64,000 nt of DNA from Typha latifolia (GCA_019914945.1 CM034106.1:3720001-3784000); one strand, 5' to 3'. Shown: positions 13,001 to 26,101, counted from the first letter of the stretch. Numbers and translations: made by a program. Notes: a model not told the origin generated them from the sequence alone.

Positions 13001-14404
13001 AGAGAAAGCCAACCAAAGTGCAACCTGAGTTCTCCGGGGGGTGGAGCATGATAATCTTTCTAATCCAAAACTTATAATAAATAAAAGCCCATATTTAACA
13101 AGAAAAGGTAGAAGATAGGTCTAATATAAGTTAGCCACTTAGCCTTAATAGGTTTAATTTAACACCTATAATTACAATATTATTCTTAGGGTATTGATAA
13201 TATATATAATTCTTCAATAATGTGGCAGATGGTGTCAAGCTTCACACTAATTAGTAATTTGAATAATACATAATTGGATTTTTGTTAGTGTCTTTTAGAT
13301 AAGATTGTAGAGGTAAAGCCGCTCTACTATGGCTTACATAAGAAAAGAGCAGGATATACCCTTCCCTCTTACCAAACGGCAGAAAAGATAAAAATAACTC
13401 TATAATGACTCACTATAAATTAAACAACAGAGAATAGAAATTAGGCCTAAAGATCAGAATAGATAGAAAAACAGCTCAATTTTAAAAGCATTATTTTTCA
13501 GAAAACTCTGGCTTTTAATGCGGCTCCCACCTTAGATAGAATATAACTAGCCTTTGCTTAGATCTTGCCTAGGTGGGTCTTAGTATCTCGTATCATATTT
13601 TAATACGTAGATTGATTTTGAAACTCAAAATTATTGTACAAGTTGATGATTTCATGGATTATAATAGCTTACTATAGTTCTTAATGAGAATGCATTAATA
13701 TATTTTTTAAATTATAGGTATTAATTTTAACTTCTTCTCTAAATATTAAATTTTTATTTATTCTCTAACAATCTTGAATTTTGGGTGTTAGCTTAGGCAC
13801 TACATAATCTCTTGTCTGCCTGTTTACCGGCTATAATCTTTTAAAATTGAGTTTGAAAGTTTGATTGAAAAAAAGATGATAATATAATTTCAAGCATCTG
13901 AATTTTATCCAAAATACAATCACGTTTTGCTTTGTGTGGGAGGTGGGTAGGATCTGTTAAGAATGCATTTTTTTTATGATTACTACTCCAAGAAGCTAAA
14001 GCATCAGCACAATAATTTCCTTCTCTAAAATAGTGACTGATATTAAATGCAACTCAAACAGTCATCTGCTTAATATCCTTCAATATAGACTTTATTTTCC
14101 AAGGACATCTTCACGTTATTTTCTAAGAAATATTATTCATTATCCGCTTTGTACATTTTAATTGTTTAAGCATAATGGCTATTCTCAAACGTATGATATA
14201 CATTGTTGACATATTACTTAACAACTTAAGTTTTTGGCTCATCTAATTATCTAATAGTTAAAGTCTTTTATACGATAATATTTGTTTAAAAATCAATCCA
14301 AACTACATTCTCGATATGGAGCCTATAAGAAAAATATATTAGAGTTTCAAATATAATTACATAAACAAGCTTTTATTTGTTTTTGCTATTTCCGTAGTAT
14401 GTTG

Positions 14405-14452
<48 letters not shown>

Positions 14453-17400
14453 CTACATAACCTTTCCAATTCATGTGATGGGAATTAGATTTTCATTTTT
14501 TTTTGACGCATTTTTATCTAAAAATTAGATTTATTTTTGGAGTGTCATATTTTGGTTAAACTCCTAAATTCCAAGAGATATAGTTTGTTTTAAGATAAGT
14601 TTTATAAGTTCTATTTGGTCGATTATTAAGTTGAAAGAGTCCTAGTTTAGTTATAGATTAGACCAGGAAAGATTATGACAAGTTTAAGTTATGATCTGAT
14701 ATAATTTTTGTCTCTTTTTATAGAGGTGATGGGAATTCCGAAAATGAAGAAAAAATCATGAAAAATTGAAAAATAATATTTTGTATAGGATTCCAGGTTT
14801 ATCTCTTCTTTCCTCTTCTCCCTTTTTTCTTTTGTAGTAATCTCCACGCTTTCTTTACCACCACATTCTAGGTGGGTTTTCTTCTTCCTCCCTCTATAAT
14901 AACTAAGTAGGTTTGATGTTCTTTCTTTTATGGATTCACGAGTCATCTTTTACCTTTATTAGTTTGGAAAATGTAGTTGGAATGAAAAAGGAGAAGTCCT
15001 ATATTTTCTCTTTGGGAATGGATTTGTGTATTTAGTTATCTTCCCCTATATTGGCATCTTTTGTCATCTTAAGGCTACATCAATATGTTGATCATATGAC
15101 CGGTGACTTTTTCATCTTTACTAGCCTCACCCCTACTTCTATCACTCTTCTTCATGTTCGCATAGTTGATGGGACCCATCATCCCATCTCTCACATTGGC
15201 TACATTACCCCTACAATGGATTCCACGAGTCGTCTTACTTTATCTAATCAATCGAACTCCATGTTCAGTCTTTGATGGTGTGACCCCGTACGAGCGTATC
15301 TATGTTATTTTACCATCTTATGATCATTTTCGTGTCTTTGGATGTACCTGCTTTGTTCTTCTTCCTTCCGGTGAACGCAACAAGTTGTCCCCTTGAGCAG
15401 CTAAATGCATTTTTTTATGATATAGTCCTGAGCATAAAGGTTATTGTTATTATGACACTTATGCTCATCGACTTAGGATATCACGCCATGCCATATTTTT
15501 GGAAGAGATACCATTCTTCACCTCCGATACATTGGCTCCCTCAGACTTATCATTTTTGGATCTCTCTACACCTATCCTATCCTTTGTCCCTTCAGATATC
15601 CCTACCTCAGCCCCATCATCTGCTCCCCACTTGTTTGATACTCTTCTACCCATAGACACTCCTTAACTATCACTTCCATCTGCCTCTCCAGACTGCTCTA
15701 TCGTTGAAGGACCTTGGTTCTCTTCAATACTTTTTGGGTATTGAAAATAGTTAGTCATCCCATGGCTTTTTGCTGTCTCAGCAAAAGTATATTACAGGCA
15801 TTTTCTGTCATGCCACCATCATTGATACTCATCCTGCTGCTACTCGAGTTGAGCTTCATGTGAAGCTTCAGCCCGACGATAGTCAGCTTCTTCTAGAACC
15901 ACCAGATATTGTCAGTTGGTAGGGGCACTCGTCTACTTGACCATCACCCGACTTGATAATTCTCATGTAGTTAGTCTTGTTACTCAGTTCATGCAGGCTC
16001 CTTGATCTGTCCACTATGCCACTCTTATACGTATTCTTTGATATCTTCGTGGCACCATCTCTTAATCTCTTTTCATACTATCGACTTTCATCTTAGCTCT
16101 ATGAGCTTATTTCGATGTAGATTATGCTGGTGACATATCTGATCGAAAGTCTATTACTGGCTTCTATATTTTTCTAAGAGATTCTCTAATTTCTTGGCGT
16201 AGCAAGAAGCAGAATATGGTGTCTCTCTCTCCAATACTGAGTCAGAGTATCGTGCTATGTGTGCGGCGACAAAGGAGATTGTTTGGCTTCGTTGTCTCCT
16301 TAGTGATATGTGTTCTCTTACCCCTCCCAATCTCTTTTCATGTCGACAATGATAGTGTTAAAATCTTTGTTGAAAGTTTTATTTTTCATGAGAGGACGAA
16401 GCATATTGAAATCGATATGCACTACACTTGTCAGGAGTACCAAACTGGTATTATTTCGCTCTATCGCCTCAGCACTAAGGAGCAGATTGCTGACTTCTTT
16501 ACAAAGTCTCTTCTCTTTCCATGCTTTGGGCATTTAGTTAGCAAATTTTTGGTTTATGATCCACCTTGAGTTTGAGGGCAGATATTAAAGTTATTAGATA
16601 TAATATATATATTATTCATTTATCTTATTTTATGATGACTTTGTATAAATAGGACTTTGCTCCCTCTTTCATGATAAAGCAAATATAAAATATTTTTCTC
16701 CCAAACTCTTCTCTTCTCCTTCTCTCTTCTCCCTTAACCCAACCTAGGGTCAAGGCTAATATCGTTACAACTATCATGCTTCATAGACTGTACAAGTCCT
16801 AAACTTTTCTTTTCCCTTTTTGAAATTTTCTTCTATATATTCTTACTAATTGAAGCTAGGGATATAAATGATTAAGCAAACGAGAGTATGGAAGGAGTTG
16901 TAATACCTTGGAGCTTCCCTCAATGCCAATATTACTACACAGCACTAACTAATTTAAACTTGCCAGACAATGAGAATGTGCATGAGCTTCAATCAACTAA
17001 ATATGAAGATGAAGTTCTAAGAGAGGTTGCAGAAAACTGTTGCCTGTTGGACTACATGTAGGTAGGAGTTAGAAAACAATAATTTTAGTCTGTTATATTA
17101 AAACAGTGAGTACTACTTCAGTCTCTAAAGTCTAAACCACGTAAAAGGTAAGAAAACCCTATTCTTCAATACAAATTTGATCAAAATAAAATGAACATAG
17201 TTAATCAATCTGCTGAAGTATTTCAATATAAGAAAAAGATAATTTTTGAAAGTCTTTTGTTTGCTTTTCTTTTTCCTAGCTTTAATAAATATTAAATTTT
17301 CTTATGGATGACCTCAAAATTTTGGAACCAAAGGCTTGTTCTGCATTTTAAATATTTCTCCCATTGTAAGCCTCTATTTACTGCTAAAATTCAACAAATT

Positions 17401-20400
17401 AACTCAATTTCTCTTCTCAATAAAAAGCAGGAATTCTTACATCAGGAAATGAAATTTCTTATAAGGTTCTATGAAGATAGATCAGTACTAATTTTTTTCC
17501 TCTATTGTGATATCCAGTTCTTCATGATTATAAAGTTAAGATTTGATTAAACCATTCCCAAACAGGAAAAAATTGAAAAGGGTGATCGACCAATAGACTT
17601 GAAGCACTTAATTTTTAGAAACTTAAGCCTTCAGAGCAGAAGGCATTGAATTCCAATCCCACCTAGCTTATTTGGTATTAAATGTTAGACCTCTATCCGT
17701 TAAATTTTAAATGCACTTCTTGGGCCAATTAAAGTTTCTTAACCAAAGAAGTGAGTGTATCAGCTTAAGAATTTAGAGTAATTGGTGAGTTGTCACTGAC
17801 AAACCAGGACAACTGAGATCTTTTTAAGCGGAGCAAGAAGATATCCAGGTACTTGTTATGGTTTTCCTGACTCGAAGAGTCCTTTTAAGTTGCATGTAGA
17901 AATTGTGTTGTGGTTGTTCTGAATCTTCTAATGTCATCTTGAGAACCTTGTATATCATTAATTTCCATTGAGTTGAGGTATTATAGGAATCCATGGTTAG
18001 GAGGAGAGATGCAGAAGAGGTACTGGGATCTAGAACCAATTTTATTGCATTAATGCTGGTTCATCTTCATGGGTGCTTGTTAGTATTTAATATCTACAGG
18101 TCTAGTATGCCATTTACATATGCAAAATTGTGATCTTAATCTTGATAATAGGGAGTTAGTGTGCTAAGAGCCTAACAAGAGAGTTTATAGTGTTGGAGTC
18201 CACGTAGTGTTATTTGTTCTTCCACATTCCCACATCTTGCTGTAAAATCCTACATATTAACTGAGATGCCCAGGATGCATATGCTTCTCATGTACTTAAT
18301 ATAGGATAAAGACTGTACTATGAAATTAAAGGATCAAACTCTTCCCAGATGTTGCAACATAGAACGAAGCTTCTTTGTTTCATTTATTCAAGAAACTGTT
18401 GGATAAATATTCAGCATCAAATTTACATTTGTTCTCTTTTATGGGGATCGTTTCAAGCTAAACCACCTAGTAATCAAGTCTTTGTAATCGAATAGTTGGA
18501 AGAAAAAATATGTAATAAGAACACTATCAAATTATGGCTTACAAATTATGTAAGAATGATGTTCTGTTGAATGTATCTCCTGCAAATGTGGGGTCTAGGT
18601 AGATACGCAAATGTATGTGGATCGACATGCATAAACCTAGCGGTTGTATTCTAACACAGACTGCCTCTGCTAGAAATCTGTGAGAGATGAGAATGACGTT
18701 CTTAAAGCTGTCCATGATGTCCACGCTATTCTTGACACAGAGATAGCCTCTGGAATAAGTCCAGGGAACATATTCATTTGTGGACTTAGCCAAGGAGGTA
18801 TTCCATCTTTGGTATAAGTTGCATTACTAGTAGTCATAAAAACAAGACATGTGGTTAAAGCTTGTTACAATTTTGCAGGCGCCATGGCTATCGCAAGTGT
18901 TTTGCTCTATCCAAAAACTTTGGGAGGAGGTGTAGTCTTCAGTGGATTTGTTCCCTTTTGTTCACCAGTGGCAAAGAGGGTTTCACCTGAAGCAAGAAAG
19001 GTGCTTATCTTCGTCGAAGTTTCCACTTTATCTGATCACTTCGATAGGTGTTATTAAACCTTTGCTTTTTCTGTCTTGTGATGCTTGATCTTATAATTTA
19101 ACTGCTGTAGAAGGTATGTTTCTTAATGTAATGAAGTGAACAGAAGATAGTACTGTAGAAGTCATCTTTGCTTTTATTCCTTCAAATCGGAAAGTGAATA
19201 AAACAATATCCAAGTTCTTGCAACCGAAGCTGATGTACATGGGCAGGCAGTTATTCCTCATTTTGTGTCTGCAGTGTCCCAGTCTATAAGAAACTATTAA
19301 TCATCCTTTATTTTTGCAGTCCTGCATAATATCAGTGTTTTGCTTTATCCAAAAACTTTTGTCATTTATAGAATCTAGTGGATTAGTTCCACTTACTGGA
19401 AAATTTTCTATGACGGTATATACATTTTAAGATCTATTTTGTCATCATTGATAGAATACTTAGGTACAAAGATTCTCTTTCTAAACTTCAATTTTGATGT
19501 TTTGGTGATGCTTGTTGCCGTGTTTGTTCAATATTAGTTACTGAGTTAACTATAGTTCTTGCCCAATCCTATTAAACTCAACTATATATTTACCTCTCTA
19601 TTAATCGGTTCCATTTTTTTAGTCTTTTATTGAAGTGAAATTTTTAACTTCAGTTTAAACTGTTATCCTGCATGCAATTTAATCGTCCACAAACAGGATT
19701 CTAGAGTTGTCACTACTTTCATCCTTCTAGCGATTTCTGCGACAAATTTCTGGGACAAATTTCTGCACCTTTCTGCATATGGTAAATCTGTGTCCAAAAT
19801 GTGTCTTGAGACTCAATGTGTTCAATGATTGTCCAAATTTTATTATATATTTTTTAAATATCTGATACATTTTTAAAGTGTCTGACGCATGTCCAAGGAG
19901 TGTTATTCGTTCTTCCTTGCATTTGTAAGTTGGTTATAATAACGATGACATGTGGCCTATTCCCTCTATGCATTTCCACTTTCAAGGTAAATTACTCAAG
20001 GAACACCTGAGCGCACCTGACCTTTTCATACCTCCAATGAGTCAAAGGTGTTGATTTTTGTTGCTATGCACTGATTACTTAAACATCTCAATTTTATTTC
20101 AGGTGCATAATGCATATACTCCTTTTAAAATTAGTATTAACTATTAAGGCCAAAATAAGTTATTTTCATGTTTATTTCTGAGGCCCTATTTGATCTGGTA
20201 CTAAGATAGACACAAGAATATCATATTCATTCATATAAAACGTTCTTCAAAAACAATAGCTAATTAATCCAATTATGATGTCATGAGATTTGAGATATCA
20301 TTATGTTTACTACATGAAACTTTGTTCCATGCATGTGTAACGTTAAAATTTTGAACTTACATATTATTTTAATCATTTAGCATTTCTTATTCATGGTTCA

Positions 20401-21916
20401 CATCTTCATGATTGCTAGACATTAGTAAATATAAGATATTTAAATCCTACCCAGTTGGACTGACATGCATATGTATAGAAAATTTTACGAACTGAATTGT
20501 TTGTTTGTTAAAAGTAAATTAACAAACAATAACTTTATAATTGCATACACTGCAACCTTATGTGTCAAATGTGAATTTATGCTTCCATATCCAGTAAAAT
20601 TTGAATTTTTTTTATCATTGCATACACTGGCAGAGTTTAACGTTTTTTTGTTTAGGAGGCTAAGTTATCTAAGGCATAAAAAAAATATTAAAGCTAAAAT
20701 ACAGTGCTAAATTTTGTTTGGAAAGAATTAGGACTAATAGGTTGATGTGGACCATTTTTAATTCTGTCTTTTTTCTAATTTCATCTCGTGTAGTACTAAT
20801 TCTTAATCTAGTATCCTACAGGAGATTTTTTATGTCAGCCTTTAGATCATTTTTTCCGAGAGGTGTCTATCAACAATTTATATTGACCGGCCATTCAATA
20901 ATTGAAATAAAACCCTGATAATAATAGGAGTAAAATTCATAGTAAACTTTTATATATTTTTCTCAACTCAAGTATATGATGAATTGATCATACATAGGTA
21001 GTAATAATTAAATAAAATATTTAGTATGAATAAAGAAAATGAAATAATCACCTGATCAGTGCATTGAAGCACTAATGAATTTACTGAGATCTTATCTTGT
21101 CCATTTGCTGCAGCTTGTTAAATTTAGTAAAATCATGTGTTTCAAGTAATATAAATTAGTTGAATTGATCCCATATGCATTTGTGTGAGCAGCTGTCCTC
21201 TGCTTTAGATTTGATATATGTTCCAAATTTGGCTGATGTTCCTAGACCATGAGGATTACTTGTATCCCTTCCATACTGCGTCAAGTGTAATGTTCTTCGA
21301 AATATGATGTTTCTAATAGTATAACGAGTAATGCAAGCATATTCTTAAGGATAATTACACTTAACCCCCCTTAAAAAATTGTAGTTGCAACTAAAAAAAA
21401 GTAACTACATAAATTCTCTGAACTAAAAATTTTCTTAGGTCAAAGAATGAATATGAAAAATGTTGATAGTTTATGAGGGTCAAGTATACTTAACCTTATT
21501 CTTTAATGTGAATGATAGAACAAAATTTCTTATTTTTTTAATCTGATGAGTTCAAATTATGCAGACACCAATACTATGGTGTCATGGAAAGGTGGATACA
21601 CTTGTCCCGTTTGAGGCTGGGCAGGATGCATATAAACTTATAAAACAAATTGGAATGAGATGTGAATTCAAGGTATTTTCTGCATCATGTTTTTCTGCCC
21701 TTCCAGACTTCAGAACCTGAATATTTTGATGAATTGATCTGACAATGACTTGGACTTCTTTTCTGAAAATTTCAGGCATATCCTGACCTTGGCCATTCAT
21801 TAGAGGATGAAGAGTTGCAATATTTTGCATCATGGATCAAGAATCGTCTTGGGGGCTCCAGTGAAGTCGCCAACCACAAGTTCTTCTGCCGTCTCTTCAA
21901 TTTGTGCTCCACTTAA
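10058..21916 (+). CDS. SOBER1/TIPSY1-like acyl-protein thioesterase/carboxylesterase (six exons)
   Basis: Exons are 10058-10205, 12705-12757, 18674-18797, 18879-19000, 21565-21672 and 21776-21916. All introns are GT-AG, phases agree at each junction, and the product is 231 aa with no stop. It is an alpha/beta hydrolase: LHGLGDSGPANEP at residues 9-21 (oxyanion region), SWFD at 56-59, nucleophile Ser106 in GLSQGG, Asp160 in HGKVD and His192 in GHS form the triad. Length and motifs match Arabidopsis SOBER1/TIPSY1. Relatives remove acyl groups from proteins or small esters in the cytosol, and SOBER1 suppresses a bacterial-effector immune response; the function here is inferred. The lid loop differs (Ser63 and Ile65 where I recall Leu and Phe in SOBER1). 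The tail HKFFCRLFNLCST is Cys-rich. Intron 2 (5.9 kb) carries copia sequence. Very sure of family and exons, less of substrate. Confidence 0.95.
11281..11380. repeat. 50-bp tandem duplication in intron 1
   Basis: Bases 11281-11330 and 11331-11380 are identical except one G/A difference near the end of the unit, so the duplication is recent. It lies well inside intron 1 and touches no splice site. Confidence 0.95.
14409..14444. repeat. (AT)18 microsatellite in intron 2
   Basis: A pure AT dinucleotide run of 36 bases, followed by a few interrupted repeats. Confidence 0.95.
15045..16780 (+). mobile_element. Ty1/copia deletion derivative in intron 2 of the SOBER1-like gene
   Basis: In the same direction as the gene, pieces of a copia polyprotein appear in order. 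They are: protease flank (DHMTGDFFIFTSL, about 15090-15240); integrase C-terminal part (VFDGVTPYERIY, HFRVFGCTCFVLL, 15250-15560); then, after a jump, the end of reverse transcriptase and RNase H (TQFMQAP, SNTESEYRAM, FHERTKHIEIDMHY, 15880-16569). Most of integrase and the catalytic reverse transcriptase are missing. Stops and frameshifts are many. Bases 16570-16780 (AT-rich, with a TATAAATAGG box near 16645 and a CT-rich end) may be part of the 3' LTR. No clear 5' LTR or primer site was found. The outer limits are approximate. Confidence 0.8.
19320..19398 (+). pseudogene. relic of a duplicated exon 4 inside intron 4 of the SOBER1-like gene
   Basis: After a TTTTTGCAG acceptor at 19319, the sequence follows exon 4 (18879-19000): AGTGTTTTGCTTTATCC and AAAAACTTT, then GTGGATTAGTTCC against exon 4 GTGGATTTGTTCC. 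The acceptor tract is copied too. The reading frame is lost and no donor is preserved, so it is not expected to be used. I infer a tandem duplication of the exon region followed by decay. Confidence 0.75.
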
Positions 21917-23116
21917 GCATTTATCTCTCTTCACCTACATTTTGTGGTTCATGTTTGCCAAATTCCAATTTTTTGCCTTTTGTGTTGTAATATGCTATTA
22001 TGCTTTAGCATCCTTTTCCTTTTTCCTTGCGGTTTGTAAAGATAAACCAGTTATAAATGGTATGGAGAGGTTTTATGAAGTTATCAATGGATTGAAACCT
22101 ATATTCTGCACTCTAAACCAACCCCAAAATCGAATTTAGCCCCTAAACTAAACTCTTAGGGCTGTTTGGTATGTAATGTGTTCGGAATACTGCTTCAGTA
22201 TGTATTTTAGAACAGTGTTCTAATATTATGTTGTAGTGGCGGCCAGGACTCTGGCAACCGCCCTCAGCGAGTAGTCCACCATGGCAAACAGAATGATGAC
22301 CAATAGTAATTTCTTTTTCCTGTTTCTCAATTTGTAATTAGGATATAAGTTTATCTCAACAGTAGCTGCAAAAGTTCCCTACATATAAAACTTTTCTTTG
22401 TTCTTTTTCCTTTTTCTTTTGACAGAAATACAGAACATGAAAACTCGTTCATTTATAGTTTTTCTTTGTTCATTCAATTTGTAATTTTTTTTTTTTGTTA
22501 TCTTTCTTCTGACTGTAATTAGGGGCTTGTTTGGTTGCTGGGATAGAGGGTGGGATTTGAGATAAAATTCCCTTTTATCTTAGAAAATTTAAATAAAACA
22601 GATGCTAATTGATTGAGATGAAAAAATCATAATAAATAAAGTTTTATCGTATTTTCTTTTTCTCAATTCAGAGCTAGGACAGAAATTGAGATAAAAGAGG
22701 TGAGTTGTCCCTTTTTGATGAAGACCAGTTTTACCCCCAAGCCATTTATTCAAACTCTAGCTACTGTTCCCTCCATCTCTTCCCATGCCCATTTTAAAGG
22801 CTTAATCCCTGTTAAAAATTGTAATACTATAATACTATAATATACTTGCTAATATTATATATATATATATATTTGTGATGGTATACGTATTGTTAACAAT
22901 AGGTAAATTATGGTGAATTCACTCATTATATTTTGGACAAGAAGTCCAAAACTAACCGTGAGTAGACAATATAGTGGCTTTCTATATACATATATACATA
23001 ATGAAGTTTAAGAATTATTTACTTTAAACGAAGGAAAGGACGACAACATCAATTTAATTATTTTTATCTCGTATTTTAATCCCATAAATCATTAGATTTA
23101 TCATTCTTTTTCCCAT
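21917..23116 (+). other. 3' flank of the SOBER1-like gene and AT-rich intergenic DNA
   Basis: The 3' UTR should lie in the first few hundred bases. No AATAAA was seen close to the stop; T-rich and TGTAATATG-like sequence near 21986 may serve in 3'-end formation. No coding region or element is recognised up to 23116. Confidence 0.4.
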
Positions 23117-23895
23117 AGTTATTAGAACCGGATGACTCGGTCAGATGTCGTGTCACTAGGTTATTAGTTCAACAGATAGTTCATCTAGTTGGATTGATGG
23201 TTTTTTAAAAATATTTAAATACTATATAGATAGTTCCGTACAATTCTAAAAAATTAAAAAAAATCTATAAAAGTAGTATAATTGTATGTATATCGTTCAA
23301 AATATATGTTATTCATACGGATAATATCATGGGTACTTTTCAAATTAAGTCTAGAAAAGATATAAATACCATTAACTAAGAGAAATACTTGAAAACCAAA
23401 ATAAGGATATTTTTATCTTTTTACATTTAAATTATTTAAATTTTAATGTAAGCTTATTCCAAAGAGTATTCATATAGAAAAATAAGGATTTAAAAATATA
23501 TACATACAAAAACTATGTATTTTGAGCAATATACATGTAAATATGAGCTTTAGAGGGACATATAAGCAAATAAGTGCCTATTTAAGAGTATATATGCAAA
23601 AAATTTAATTTTATAATGCGACTATATTATAAATTAAATATTTTTAATTTTTAGGATGAAAATACCATTAGGATATAGAATAAAATAATTAAAGATTAAG
23701 GATGATAGAGTAATCTTGTAAAAATACTTGACTCGACCAATTTGCCAAAAAATAGCTTGGTTGCGAGCTACTGATTCAACTGCTAGGTTTATTAGTTTTT
23801 ACTGGATCGATTGCTTATCCGATCTAATTTTAAAATGTAATTAGTTTAGTGGTCGGTTCATAGGTTCATTGGTCGACCATCCGATTTGATAATTA
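23117..23895. repeat. possible foldback/MITE-like repeat, degenerate
   Basis: The left end reads TTATTAGAACCGGATG. The right end, read backwards, is TTATCAAATCGGATGG, an imperfect terminal inverted repeat. Both ends are rich in short GGTC/GACC and ACCGG/CCGAT words and the centre is AT-rich. A similar start occurs at 9517. I see no transposase and no sure target duplication. Confidence 0.35.
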
Positions 23896-24549
23896 TTCTT
23901 TTTTCAATCAAACATTAAATAAGAATTTAAAATAACACCATCCTTATCTAGTCATAAATTTATAATTTATTCTTATCTTTTTCCCCTTAGCTCTATTACG
24001 GTCGCTTTTGGTGTAGATGATTTTCTATCCGATTTGATAATCTAGATATAATTCAATATGGAACTTGCGAAGGTAATTGGATTCGATCCAACCGTTGGAA
24101 TCCAATTCCCTAGATATGTTGTTCCTCTCGGAGTTAGGAATCCAACGCCATCGGAATTTCATCAATCGGATGAGTAGATCAAAAGTTAGGTATAAAACAA
24201 TGACTGAAGGTCAAAAGGTAGCGGGATGGACGTGAAATATGTGGTTAGGGTTATGGGATATGATTATGGGTATGGTAGGTGAATTAGTGCTTGGAACTAG
24301 ATGAGGGGAGAGAAGGGAGCTTTTAGGTATGACTGGTCGCTAGAGGGACGAGAGAGAAGTGCGAAGATTAACCTCGACAGTAGACGAGAACTAGGGTTGG
24401 ATTCCGAGGGGGAGGAAAGAGGAGGGAGAATATGACTCAAGCCTAGATGAAAACCAATTCCAATGTTCAATAATCCAAAGATGCTACTTTTTCACATATT
24501 TGGAGGCTAGACAAATATCTAAAAACCCTAAACAAATCCTATTACGACT
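23896..24549. other. intergenic DNA, possibly a very decayed F1-type LTR
   Basis: No gene is seen. Stretches such as GGTGAATTAGTGCTTGG and the tract around 24300-24480 are placed like the body of a minus-strand F1 LTR, ending in the motif cluster at 24550-24720, but similarity is too weak to draw edges. Confidence 0.3.
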
Positions 24550-24720
24550 GAACTTACCTATTGTGCGTTTGAACACACCCCAATCACGTTTGAATGGCCA
24601 AAATGCGTTCTCTGTATGTCCAAACGTGAGATTAGGCATTTGAATGGCCAAAATGTGTTCTCTGTATATGCGAAAGCGAATCAGGTGTTCAAATGCACAT
24701 GCGAGAATACTATTTTATTT
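24550..24720 (-). promoter_or_regulatory. decayed cluster of GCGTTCGAACGC-like motifs (old F1 LTR remnant)
   Basis: Variants such as TGCGTTTGAACAC, CACGTTTGAATGG and ATGCGTTCTCTGTATG follow the F1 LTR arrangement on the minus strand. Most differ from the palindrome by C-to-T or G-to-A changes, as expected if methylated CpGs decayed. Confidence 0.55.
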
Positions 24721-24805
24721 TCCTAACATAAATCGAAATTGATACAAATTGAAGCAGTTTAATCATGTTAGTTATGCACCTACTATTATGCTTGAAGGTG
24801 AGGCA

Positions 24806-25088
24806 CATCTTGCTGAAATCAAAGGTCACAGGCCCGAGGCTCTACGACCACTGTATCCCCTAGTACGATGTCCGTGCCGCGGAGTGCAATCAGATACAAG
24901 TCCATGATAAAGGTATGACCCTAAACTCGTACCTGAATTATACTGCATATGTCATCAGCTCTAAGCGTCATACTATCATCAATGGTGGCGTTGAACCCCA
25001 CCGTCGGCTCGGAAGTGAGTCCAATCTTCCTAACTAGTCGCTTGTCAAGGAATTTGTGCGTGCTTCTCGTGTCACTAAGGATAAGCTC
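24806..25088 (-). pseudogene. Ty3/gypsy protease fragment
   Basis: Reading the minus strand from 25088 gives a protease of the F1/RT-less type: THKFLDKRLVRKIGL, TSEPTVGFNATIDD, then GHTFIMDLYLIALRGTDIVL. One TAG interrupts it. The active-site triplet appears as DTR rather than DTG/DSG, so it is dead. It probably belongs to the same old element as the motif cluster at 24550-24720. Confidence 0.75.
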
Positions 25089-25296
25089 GTAACAACCCGG
25101 CGTTTTGTTGCGCTATCATTTGACTCAAGATTTTTATAGTTTAGACAATGATGGTGGAGAAGGTTCATTCCAATGCTTTAATGGACTTTGATAGCATCTT
25201 TATGTTCAAGTCGACGATGGTAGATGGAGGAGGAAACATTGTGTGTGCATGGTCCTCTTGCCCTTCGTTGCTCGATGATGGAGTTGTAGAATTCTA
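25089..25296. other. unassigned spacer before the F1 array
   Basis: About 200 bases between the old protease fragment and the first F1 LTR. No ORF, repeat or LTR edge is recognised. Confidence 0.4.
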
Positions 25297-26063
25297 TGAT
25301 ATATTTAGTTAGGATCTTTTCTTACTGCATTAGTTGTTTATTTTTATTAAAATAAAATTCTTATAGGTTGTGTTCAAACGCCCTTGCGAATGCTTGCATC
25401 AGGTTCGCAAATACAGAGAACGCGTAATGCGCATTCAAACGCCTGCATCGCGTTTGCACATACAAAGAATGCTTTTTGTGCGTTCAAACGTGATCGCGTT
25501 CAAACGCGATCGACGGGAATCCTCTAGAATTAGGGTTACTTGTTATTTTAGGACTTGTTGGCTAGCCTCTATATATATGTGGATGGCAGCCAAATTTATT
25601 ATGCTATTGGAATATTGATTTCTTACCTCTCTATCATCTCCCTCTTCATCATCCTTCTATCTCTACCGTTGGCAAGGTTTCTCCTAACTTCTAATCTCCT
25701 TCGACTGTCAAGTCACCCCACTTCTTTGGGATCTCGACCACTTCGTTCCCTTAATCACATCCACTATCCACCTCCATCTCCATACCCATCCATAACTCTA
25801 ACATCCATTCCACCATTACCACCACCATCACTCACGTTATTTCATATTTTCGTTCAAGTTGAAGTTCGAATTTGCGAAGGGCATAAATACAAAATTTGTA
25901 GATCAGGAAGTTACGAATTGAATCCACTTAGTTTCATAATTTGCTGATTACCGGAGAATATTTGATGAATATTTTTCCATGATTGTATAAACTAATTCCT
26001 ATACTATATCCAGATCTTGAAGGAATTGCTCCATAGCCGATCTTTTGGTACAAGAACCCATCA
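25297..26063 (+). repeat. F1 LTR, 5' LTR of unit A (767 bp)
   Basis: It begins TGATATATTTAGTTAGG and ends CCATCA just before the primer site. It carries F1 landmarks: TTAAAATAAAATTC, degenerate GTTCGAACGC-like motifs at 25375-25515, and the TATA region CCTCTATATATATGTGG near 25566-25583. Confidence 0.88.
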
Positions 26064-26066
26064 ATC

Positions 26067-26078
26067 TGGTATCAGAGC
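26067..26078 (+). other. primer-binding site of F1 unit A
   Basis: TGGTATCAGAGC, tRNA-iMet type, three bases after the LTR end. It is single here, unlike the arrays after the next two LTRs. Confidence 0.92.
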
Positions 26079-26101
26079 AGGCGAACCTCAGACCTCCATT
26101 A

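Noticed and set aside
22523..22560. GGGGCTTGTTTGGTTGC, like the end of a MITE
   Set aside because: No inverted partner was found within the following 2 kb and no target duplication is visible.
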